64,000 nucleotides of DNA from Muscardinus avellanarius (Eukaryota > Chordata > Mammalia > Rodentia > Gliridae): positions 33,133,592 through 33,197,591 of the forward strand of contig OY726569.1 in assembly GCA_963383645.1 (NCBI GenBank), in the 5' to 3' direction. The translations under genes were made by a program, and so were the position numbers. Under the pieces are notes generated by a model. That model made no database searches. It saw nothing but the letters and a program-made list of their open reading frames with translations, and was not told where the DNA came from. Below are positions 56,241-64,000 of the stretch, one piece after another. How positions within the stretch are numbered: the first letter of the stretch is position 1; each line of letters begins with the position of its first letter.

Positions 56241-57064
56241 TGTCATTGCTGGTATTACTGTAAATCATCTTGTTTGTCATCATTTCTCTCATTATCACAA
56301 GAGCAATCTTGGCTAAGGGCTAGGTAGTCCTTTTTCAAAAGGAGAAAGAAGACTCTGTGTAAAGGCATTAACCTCAAATTCAGACAGCCTTTCTCAAAAA
56401 GAGAAAAGCAGTAATATTTGCCTTGTCAATTGAAAAAAAATATTGTGAAAACGAAATGTAGGCAATTTGAACATCATACATTGTCACTGTTAAAATTTCC
56501 CCACAGCTCGGAACACTATTTTGAAGCAAATTTCTAATAAAGAGACGTTTGTACATTTAATTTATTTTGTTCCCATGGCATCAAAAGGTGTGCTTGACTG
56601 GGAACTAGACAGCATGTGTGTTCTTTTCTAGATTACAGAGTAAAGGTGATTTTTTAAAAAAAAAATACATGTTTTGATTAACCTAATCTTTAACGATTTT
56701 GAGCAAAAACAATATTCTGTTCTCCGTGGCTTTAAGGTGCTAATTTGATTGCCTACATTATTTTACATAATGCCATTTATATTCAGTTTTTAAAGGGATC
56801 CTAAATGGTTTGCAAATCTAACTCTCGCCTATAACTACTGCCTGTTCACTTCCTGATTGATATCTCTGAAAAGATGCAAACAGTTTTTGTAGTCTATATT
56901 TTAAGATACTGCCAAGCATAGTATAACATTTTTATACCCTTAATGCATAGAATTGTTTTCCCTTTAAGCATGGGAAAGCCAGAAAAATCAGGTGTAGTTA
57001 AGGTTTCTGTATATTTTAATCAGTTTTACAAAGAACCTCTTTGTGTATTTGTGAGAGAGAGTGT
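56241..57064. other. Non-repeat DNA, possibly constrained near 56540-56960
   Basis: No repeat recognised. Motif-rich pieces such as TTGATTAACCTAATC, GGTGCTAATTTGATTGCC and GATGCAAACAG resemble conserved non-coding DNA, without proof. Confidence 0.35.
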
Positions 57065-57185
57065 AATATGGTGGAAAAATATGGACTTTGAAATTGTTGA
57101 AAATAGAGTCTGAACACTAGCTCTACCAATTAATAATTTTGTAATCTTGGGGATGTTTTCTATGTTTGTTAAGGTTCTGTACTTT
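57065..57185 (+). mobile_element. MIR element
   Basis: GTAATATGGTGGAAAAATATGGACTTTGAAATTG...TCTGAACACTAGCTCTACCAATTAATAATTTTGTAATCTTGGGGATG follows the MIR 5' half and core. Confidence 0.7.
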
Positions 57186-57214
57186 TTCTTTTGAACAAAG
57201 TTATGAATAACCAC

Positions 57215-57884
57215 TTTTTAATTTTTTTATTGGTGCACTGTGGTCCTACATCTCAATGGGGCACAGGATGGTCGAGGCATACATGCACACATCACTCATT
57301 TAGCCCTTCTCCATTTCCCACTCCATTCCCTCCCCCTCCCGTCTTCGCATGTTTGGCTTACTGACTGACTTTGATATTTTTATGAATATACATCATGTTT
57401 GTTAGGGAATTTCCCTCTTCTCTCCTCTAATTCCCCTCAGTTAAGTCACCTTATTTGCTCTTTCTTTTCTTTGTCTAGAGTTTCTCATATGAGCCTTTCT
57501 CTTCCTAGCTTCCTCATAGTTTGCCAATTGTGAATTGTGTGGCTATGAACATAGATATGCATGCATTAGCTTGGTAGTTTGGTGTCCATTATTTTGAGTA
57601 GAAATGGTATCACTGGATCATATGTTAGTGGTTCTCATTCTTCTGAGGATCTTCCATAGTGTTCCAAAGTGGTTACACTAATTTGCAATCTCACCAACAA
57701 TATTACAGTTATCACTTCTGCACATTCTCACCAGCATTTGTTGTTTATATCTTTAATGATTTCCATTCTAATTGGAGTTAGGTGAAATCTCAGGGTAGTT
57801 TTGATTTGGATCTATCTGATTGCTAATGATGTTAAACATTTTTTCATACATTAATTAGTATTGTGTTGAATTTATCAATCAAAG
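57215..57884 (-). pseudogene. L1 (host element), 3'UTR and ORF2 C-terminal part
   Basis: Begins with the complement of the L1 terminus (TTTTTTATTGGTGCACTGTGG), passes the C-rich complement of the GA-rich 3'UTR, and continues into antisense ORF2 (GGATCATATGTTAGTGG, CAACAATATTACAG, GATGTTAAACATTTTTTCATAC), with internal deletions near 57500 and 57855. A SINE follows. Confidence 0.88.
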
Positions 57885-58089
57885 CTGGGCATGGTGGTGC
57901 ACGCTTATAATCCCAGCACTTGGGAGGCTGAAACAGTTTTGAAGCCAGCATAAGTTACTTAGTGAGGCCCTCTGAAACTTAGTGAGACCCTGTTTCAAAA
58001 GATAGAATAAAAAGTAGGACTGAGGGTTTACCTCAGAAGTAGAATGCCCCTGAGTTCAATCCCCAGTACCACCAAAAAAAAAAAAAAAT
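57885..58089 (+). mobile_element. B1-dID SINE inserted in L1
   Basis: GCTGGGCATGGTGGTGCACGCTTATAATCCC...GGACTGAGGGTTTACCTCAGAAGTAGAATGCCCC...CCCCAGTACCACC and an A tail. L1 sequence continues on both sides. Confidence 0.93.
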
Positions 58090-58436
58090 CTATGTAGATC
58101 ACTTTGGGAAGAATGTCTATTTTGATATTTATTCTGACTATCCAAGGACATGAAATATTTTTCATTCTCCTAAGGTCTTCTATTTCTTTTATCTGTGTTT
58201 TATACTTTGTTTTGTATAGGTCTTTTTCTAATTAGGTTATGTTTATTCCTAAGTATTTTGGGGGGATATCATCAGTATAAATGTTTTCAGGATTTATTTT
58301 TCAGTTTGTTTATGGTTGGCATACAGGAAAGTATCTGATTTTTTAAGACTGATTTTGTATCCAGATACTTTGCTGAATTTGTTGAGCACTTCTATAAGCT
58401 TTTGGTTTTATTGAGTCATCCAAGTACAGTAGTATA
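58090..58436 (-). pseudogene. L1 (host element), ORF2 middle part
   Basis: Antisense ORF2: GTAGATCACTTTGGGAAGAATG, CTAAGTATTTTGGG, GACTGATTTTGTATCCAGATAC, CTTTGCTGAATTTGTTGAGC. It ends at the duplication AGTAGTATA (58428-58436), where a younger L1 enters; the same L1 resumes at 59916. Confidence 0.9.
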
Positions 58437-59906
58437 TAATAAAAACAGGATGGTACAGGCACAAAAACAGATACATAGACCAATAGAGCAGAATAGAAAT
58501 ACAAATATAGATTTGCACACTTACAGCCAATTGATTTTTGATAAAGGGGCAAAAAACATACACTAGAAAAAAGATAACCTCTTCAACAAATGGTCTAGGG
58601 AAACTGGTTAACCATATGCAGAAAAATGGAAATGAATCACACTTTCTACCCTGCACAAGAGTCAGTTCAAGATGGATCAAAGACTTGGAAATTAGATCAG
58701 AGACCTTGAGGTTTCTTGAAGAGGATATAGGTCCAACACTGCAACACATAGGCACAGGTAAAAACTTTCAGCAATACTCCTAAGGCACAAGAAACTAAAA
58801 GGTGAATTGACCTGTGAGATTGTGTTAAACTGAAGAGCTTCTGTACATCAAAGGAAACTATCAAGAACCTCAAATGAGAGCCAATAGAATGGGAGAAGAT
58901 TTTGCTAACTACTCCTCCAATAAAGGACTGATATTTAGAATATACAGAGAACTCAAGAAACTCAGCACTAAGAAAACAAATAACCCAATCAAAAAATGAG
59001 CAAGTGAACTAAAATAAACACTTCACAAAAGAAGAAATTCAAATGGCTAATAAATGCATGAAAAAATGCTCAACATCATTGGCAATCGGAGAGATCCAAA
59101 TCAAAACTACCCAGAGATTTCACCTAACTCCAACTAGAATGGCAATTATTCAAAACACAAACAACAACAAATGCTGGTGAGGATGTAGAAAAGTGGGAAA
59201 TCTACTACATTGTTGGTGGGATTAAAAATTTGCGCAACCACTTTGGAAAACAATATGGAGGATCCTCAGAAGAATGGGAACAAATTTACCATATAATCCA
59301 GCAGTATCACTTCTGGGTATCTACTCAAAAGAAAGGAAACCAAAGTACCAAATTAATGCATATGTATATATGTTCATAGCTGTACAAGTGTCAGTTGCCA
59401 AACTATGGAATCAGCCAAGATTTCCATCAACAGATAAATGGATTACAAAACTATGGGATATCTACACAATGGAATTTTACTCAGGAATAAAGAAAAACAC
59501 AATTATGTCATTTACAGGGAAATGGATGGAACTGGAGGACATTAAGCTAAGTGAGATTAGTCAGTCACAAAAAATAAGTAATCAGATGATCTCCCTAATA
59601 TGTGGAAGCTAGGGAGAAAAATGGGTCATAAGAGTAACTCTAGAGGAAGAAGAAGATACTATTGATGAGGTAACAAGGTGATATAACTGAGGGAGGAAGA
59701 GGGAAATTCTCTAATGCATATGATGTACTTTAACAAATATGTCAATGCCAGTCACTAAGTCAAACATGACAAGAATAAAGGGGTAGGAAATGGGGTGGAA
59801 ATTGGGTAAGGGCTAATTGGGTGATGTGTGCATGTATGTCTCCACCATTGTTTACCCCATTAAAATGTATGACTACAATGCACCAATAAAAATTGTATAA
59901 ACATAT
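58437..59906 (+). mobile_element. Younger L1 (5'-truncated) inserted in an L1
   Basis: Plus-strand ORF2 C-terminal third plus 3'UTR. It starts with the equivalent of the QNRHIDQWNR stretch (CATAGACCAATAGAGCAG), passes GGATCAAAGACTTGG, CAAAACTACCCAGAG, and a frame at 59274-59612 (IYTMEFYSGIKKNTIMSF...KLSEISQSQKISNQMISLI) that ends at a plausible ORF2 stop. It closes GACTACAATGCACCAATAAAAATTG. The 9-bp duplication AGTAGTATA lies at 58428-58436 and 59907-59915. Earlier frames are broken by stops. Confidence 0.92.
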
Positions 59907-59915
59907 AGTAGTATA

Positions 59916-60974
59916 GTATCATGTCGTCTGCAAATAGGGATAATTTTAGTTCTTCTTTTCCTGTTTTTACTTTTTTGAATTTCTTTTCTTGCCTTGTTAT
60001 TCCAGGTGGAGTCTCAAGTTCTATATTGAAAAGGAGTGTTGATAATAGACATCTCTGTCTTTTTCCTTTTTTAGGAAAATTTTTGTAGTTTTCCCCTTGT
60101 TTAATATATTACCTGTGGGCCTATTGTTTATTGCCTTTATGATGTTGAGGTATGTTTCTTCTATTCCAATTATTTGCAGTTCTTTTATCATAGATGGGTA
60201 TTGGATTTTGTTGAATTTTTTTCACCATCTACTAAAATGATCATGCAATTTTTTTCTTTGTTTTTGTTTATGTGATGAATTACATGGATTGTTTTCTTCT
60301 TTGATATTTATATTGATCCAGACTTGCATCCCTGGGTTGAACCCTAACTAATCATGCTGAATGATTTTCTTGATGTGGTTTTGATGCATGTTACTAGCAT
60401 TTGTTCAGCCATTTTGCATCTAAATTCATTAATAATATAGGGCTATAGTTTTCTGTTTTTGAGTTGTCTTTATTTGGTTTTGTTATTAGTATGATTATCT
60501 CTTTATGGAATATATTTGAGAGAGTCTTGTTTCTTTCTATTTCATGGAATAGATTGAGGAGTATTGGGATTAGCTCTTCCATAAAAGTTTTACAAAATTC
60601 ACTTTGAAACCATCTGGTGCTGGGCTTTGCTTTGATATTAGGCTCTTTATTGCTATTTTAATCTTTGATTGTTCTTCATTAGTTTAAATTTTCTGTATCT
60701 TCTTGGCTCAATTTAAGTAGATTGTATGTGTCTAGAAGATTGTTGACTTGTTCTAAGTGTTTTATTTTATTGTAGTATAGTTTTTAAAAGTAATTACTGA
60801 AAATCCTCTAAATTTCCAAACTCTCAGTGGTAATATATTATTTTTTCATCTCATAGTTTGGTGATTTAAATTGATTCTCTCTTTCTTTTGGTTAGGTTGG
60901 CTAGTGGTTTATATATCTTGATTACTTTTTCAAGAAACCACCTTTTGGTTTTGTTGATTTTCTGTTTTTTTTTT
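59916..60974 (-). pseudogene. L1 (host element), ORF2 RT region
   Basis: Continues the minus-strand L1 cut at 58436: GTATCATGTCGTCTGCAAATAGGG (the complement of the FADD-region codons), and a frame at 60394-60582 (NLFHEIERNKTLSNIFHKEIIILITKPNKD then ENYSPILLMNLDAKWLNKC), which is the N-terminal RT segment. Frames are broken. Confidence 0.92.
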
Positions 60975-61180
60975 TTTTCAGGTCTGGGGATGGAACCCAG
61001 GGTCATTTGACCTCCGAACTACACCCCTCTACCCTATTTTTATTCTTTATTTTGAAACCGGGTCTCAATGAGTTGCAGAGGGCCTCACTTAGTAGCTGAG
61101 GCTGTCCGCGAACCGTGATCATTTGGTCTCAGCTTCCCCAATGATGGGATGACAAGTGAGCGCCACCACGCCCGGCCTCT
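60975..61180 (-). mobile_element. B1-dID SINE inserted in L1
   Basis: T tail, GGTCTGGGGATGGAACCCAGGGTCATTTGACC, GAAACCGGGTCTCAATGAGTTGC, CTGTCCGCGAACCGTGATC, GAGCGCCACCACGCCCGGCC. TTCTGT is repeated on both sides. Confidence 0.93.
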
Positions 61181-61919
61181 TCTGTATTGTTTTTATTCTC
61201 CACTTTATTTCTGCCCTGACTTTTATAATTCTTATCTTCTTGTGGCTTTGAGGTTATATAGTTCTTGTTTATTAAGGGCTTTGAGGTGTGTCATTAGGTT
61301 ATTTATTTGGTGATTTTCTGTTCTTATTATGTGGACACTCAGTGCAATGAAATTTTCTCTTAATTTCAAGGTTTCCCAGATGTTTTGATATGTTGTGTCT
61401 CTATTTTTATTTGTTTTTAGGAATTTTTTTTTACCCCTTATTTCTTCTATGACCCATTCTTCATTCATCAGTGTGGTGTTCAGTCTTTACATGTTTATGC
61501 TGTCTCTCTGGTCTTCTTAAAGTTGATCTCTAGTTTCATTCCATTATGATCTGAAAATACAGGGAAGTAAGTAGCATTTTTTGAATTTCCTAGTGCTCAC
61601 TTTATGGCCCAGGATGTGGTTCATTTTGGAGAAGGTTCCATGAAGCAGCTGAAAAAATTGTGAATTGTATGTTGTTGGGTGGCATATTCTGCATATGTCT
61701 AATAGGCTCATTTGTTTTATAGTGTTTTTAGGACTGAGGCATCTTTACTGACCTTTTTTCTAGAAGATGGGTCTAGTGGTTTGAGAGGGGTGTTGAATTC
61801 TCTCAGTATTATTGTATTGGGATCTATGTGTGACTTAATTTCACAAAGAGCTTGTTTTATGAAAGTGGCTGCAACTATGATTAAGGCATAAATTTTGACT
61901 ATTGTTTTCTTTTGCTGTT
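61181..61919 (-). pseudogene. L1 (host element), ORF2 between EN and RT and C-terminal EN
   Basis: The frame at 61232-61468 reads MNEEWVIEEIRGKKKFL then TTYQNIWETLKLRENFIAL and INNLMTHLKALNKQE, the conserved linker after the endonuclease domain. Further right (61520-61900) is antisense endonuclease-region sequence (GGCCCAGGATGTGGTTCATTTTGG). Confidence 0.9.
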
Positions 61920-62130
61920 TTTCTTTTTGTGGTACAGGAGCTGGAACCCAGAGGCTTTCTACCTCGGGGCTATACTCCCAGACCTATTTTATATTTTATT
62001 TGGAAACAGGGTCTCACTAAATTGCTGAGATCCTCACTAAGTAGCTGAGGTTGGCTTTGAACCTGCGAGATCCTCCTGTCTCAGCCTCCCAAGCACAGGG
62101 ATTACAAGCGTGTACCACCACGCCTAGCTG
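61920..62130 (-). mobile_element. B1-dID SINE inserted in L1
   Basis: GTGGTACAGGAGCTGGAACCCAGAGGC...CTATACTCCCAGACC, CACTAAATTGCTGAGATCC, GTGTACCACCACGCCTAGC. TGCTGT(T/A)TTTT is repeated at both ends. Confidence 0.93.
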
Positions 62131-62440
62131 CTGTATTTTTTTTAAACCAGTAAAAAAAAAATTATGAGCTGTTTTGTCTTTTCTGATAAGCTTAGTCTTG
62201 AAGTCTAATTTGTCTTATATCATAGTTGCTATTCCTCTTGTCTTTGAGTTCCATTAGCATGGATTAACTTGTTCCAGCCCTTCACTTTTAGTTTGTGACT
62301 ATTCTTATAAGGTGTGTTTCATGCAGACAGCATATAGATAGATGATGGTTTTTATTCATTTTGCCACCTTACATTTTTGGGAGGAGTTGAGGTCATTTAT
62401 GTACAGCATGATTATTGAGAGATTATTTTTTTCAAGGAAT
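62131..62440 (-). pseudogene. L1 (host element), 5'-most surviving part
   Basis: GATAAGCTTAGTCTTGAAGTCTAATTTGTC...GAGGTCATTTATGTACAGCATGATTATTG is antisense endonuclease-domain sequence. The homology fades near 62440; ORF1 and 5'UTR are not seen, so the host L1 is 5'-truncated. Confidence 0.82.
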
Positions 62441-62799
62441 GACATTTTATTTTTTGTATACATTATCTTAAGACCTTTAATAAAAGGTTTATCTTTTATT
62501 ACTTTAAAAAATACTGTGAATTATCTATGTGTCCTGTGCAAGCTTCCAGTGGGACCCTGCCCCTTCTCTCATGACTTAATTCCCAGTTTAACTGTCTCTC
62601 TTAACATAAAGATCCAAATGTCATTGGAAAGTACACTGAAAACTATTAAATAATACAGGATGTAGAGCATTGTATCAGTATTTTTTAAAGGGAAAGCACT
62701 GTGAATTTTAAGATAAAGTTAAACATATTACTACAGAATATTTCTAAGAACTTTGGTCTTAATAATATTTTATAAATTTATACTGCAATTATTATTATT
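62441..62799. other. Non-repeat AT-rich DNA
   Basis: Nothing recognised. Confidence 0.5.
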
Positions 62800-62945
62800 C
62801 AAAAAACTTTACAAGCACTAGTGTATTTGGTCCTCAAGAAAAATCTAATCTCCAGAGTCAGGTACTTTTTCTACTTCTGTCTTGCACATAATGAAATTAA
62901 GTATCAAAGAGATTAGGTAACTTGTAAAATTTCACACAGCTCAAG
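62800..62945 (-). mobile_element. MIR or L2 fragment
   Basis: CATAATGAAATTAAGTATCAAAGAGATTAGGTAACTTGTAAAATTTCACACAGCTC is the complement of the MIR/L2 text around ..CTGTGTGACC..AAGTTACTTAACCTCTC. Old. Confidence 0.6.
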
Positions 62946-62952
62946 AATCTAT

Positions 62953-62955
<3 letters not shown>

Positions 62956-63042
<87 letters not shown>

Positions 63043-63088
63043 ATATGTATATATGTATATATATATATAACATACATATATATATAAA

Positions 63089-63121
<33 letters not shown>

Positions 63122-63122
63122 A
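62956..63122. repeat. Large (TA)n/(TG)n/(TA)n compound microsatellite
   Basis: About 30 bp TA, 46 bp TG, then ATATATGTA repeats, an ACACACAC run and another TA array. Parts of it can fold back on themselves. It creates the tyrosine/isoleucine and histidine/threonine frames on the minus strand. Confidence 0.95.
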
Positions 63123-63149
63123 TTTATATGTGTTGGAACATATTGAAGA

Positions 63150-63660
63150 TTGTATACATTGAGACTGTGCTTGATGCCCTCTCCCCTCCATTCCCCTTCC
63201 CCTCTCCCAACAATGAGTGTCCAGGTTATCCATGCTCTATTCATACTTTTACACATATTCAGATGTAGTTCCTCTATTATTCAACCTCAGCCTTCTTCCC
63301 CTCATATCCTTCCATTCTAGCTTTGCTGAGATTTCTACTCCATTATCTGGAGTCCCTCTGGTATCCCCAATGCTCCCTAGTTTGGGCATATTAGAGGAAA
63401 GATATGTCCCTTTTCTTTCTGTGTTTGGCTGATCTCGCTTAACATAATGTTCTCCAGGTCTTTCTATCTTCTTGCAAATGACATGATTTTGTTCTTTATA
63501 GCTGAGTAGAATTCCATTGTGTGTATTTCCCATAATTTTGCAATCCATTCATCTGTTGATGGAGACCCAGATTGGTTCCATATTTTGGCTATTATGAATT
63601 GTGCTGCTATGAACATAGGTATGCAGATGTTACTGAAGTTCTCTGATTTCAAATTTTCAA
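63150..63660 (-). pseudogene. L1 3' end, different 3'UTR type
   Basis: Minus-strand ORF2 C-terminus (63464-63769 reads ICIPMFIAAQFIIAKIWNQSG then DEWIAKLWEIHTMEFYSAIKNKIMSF) with its 3'UTR to the left (63150-63440, C/T-rich). This 3'UTR matches the one at 40340-40700 rather than that at 57215, so two L1 3'UTR types coexist in the window. Confidence 0.88.
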
Positions 63661-64000
63661 AAGGAGTTGAGAGATGATTTTTATTTCTGAGTTTTAACTT
63701 CTGTTTGAGGTAATGTTTGAATATCATTTGGTCTTTTGTTTTGTTGCTTTTAATATTCTCTTCTTGCATTCTACATTGGTCAGTTTGACTATTCTGTGGT
63801 GTGGTGAACCTTTTCTCTGATCTTGTCTGAGGGGATTCTATAGGTTTCTTGTACCTGTGTATCCATCTCTTGTTCTATGTTTGAAGAATTTTTTGATATT
63901 ACATTTTTCAAAAGATTGTTGATCTCTGTTTGGTTTAACCTTCTATTCCCTCTTCTGCTAATTATTTTTAGGTTAGCTCTTTTAAAATGGGCCCATATTT
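63661..64000 (-). mobile_element. Unassigned sequence joined to the L1, window edge
   Basis: The frame runs from L1 ORF2 into a lysine/asparagine-rich non-homologous segment (63670-63769), so the L1 breaks near 63660. The rest looks L1-like antisense (5' L1 or ORF1 origin possible) but I cannot place it. The window ends here. Confidence 0.35.

Noticed and set aside
62897..63256. 119-aa frame with Tyr-Ile and His-Thr runs
   Set aside because: A direct translation of the TA/TG microsatellite.
1..64000. CRISPR array, phage, operon or other prokaryotic system
   Set aside because: The repeat content (SINE, L1, MIR, LTR, long CA/TA microsatellites) is mammalian; no spaced short repeats with unique spacers exist.

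Overview
This window is mammalian nuclear DNA, AT-rich and almost entirely non-coding. I find no host gene exon, rRNA, tRNA, CRISPR array or bacterial feature. The best lineage clue is a SINE present in more than 30 copies, with a 7SL/B1-like half (GGCGTGGTGGCGCACGCTTG...) joined to a tRNA-derived ID-like half (box A/B remnant TAGCTCAGNGGTAGAAT...GGTTCNATCCCCAGTA). This B1-dID design is known from squirrel-related rodents, so I infer a sciurid or close relative. L1 copies ending ...GACTACAATGCACCAATAAAAA fit one rodent L1 lineage. The species and locus cannot be read from the sequence. The window is best described as a gene desert or a very large intron.

Layout. 1-8087: old L1 and SINE fragments, a 5'-inverted L1 (2258-3043), a SINE-in-SINE insertion (3158-3575), an L1 3' end (4150-4610) and an ORF2 piece (5310-6396). 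8094-9432: a solitary class II (ERVK-type) LTR in minus orientation with a 6-bp target duplication and two open frames in U3. 9.7-28 kb: mostly unique AT-rich DNA with scattered SINEs, an AT/TTC microsatellite cluster (17.2-18.2 kb), three old MIRs, and a homeodomain-motif-rich stretch at 20.6-21.1 kb that looks like a conserved regulatory element. 29-33.3 kb: a decayed L1 with 5'UTR-like sequence, reverse-transcriptase pieces and a 3' end. 33-43 kb: unique DNA, an old L1, stacked SINEs and a second 5'-inverted L1. 43.9-46.1 kb: the most unusual object in the window, described next. 46-57 kb: SINEs, a second SINE-in-SINE and unique DNA. 57.2-62.4 kb: a long minus-strand L1 holding a younger plus-strand L1 and three SINEs. 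62.9-64 kb: a large TA/TG microsatellite and another minus-strand L1 running off the end.

Main find. 43900-46094 is one retrotransposed unit bounded by a perfect 12-bp duplication (AAATGTGATCTA). It has no usable ORF. In order it holds two diverged tandem units resembling an L1 5'UTR/promoter, a B1-dID SINE, a six-unit GC-rich minisatellite (~51-bp period), and the last codons of L1 ORF2 plus the L1 3'UTR. The architecture parallels the hominoid SVA/LAVA composites but is built from rodent parts. Whether it is a multicopy family or a single rearranged L1 cannot be decided from one copy.

No genes act together here. The functional content is retroelement machinery in decay, plus a few non-repeat stretches that may be regulatory.
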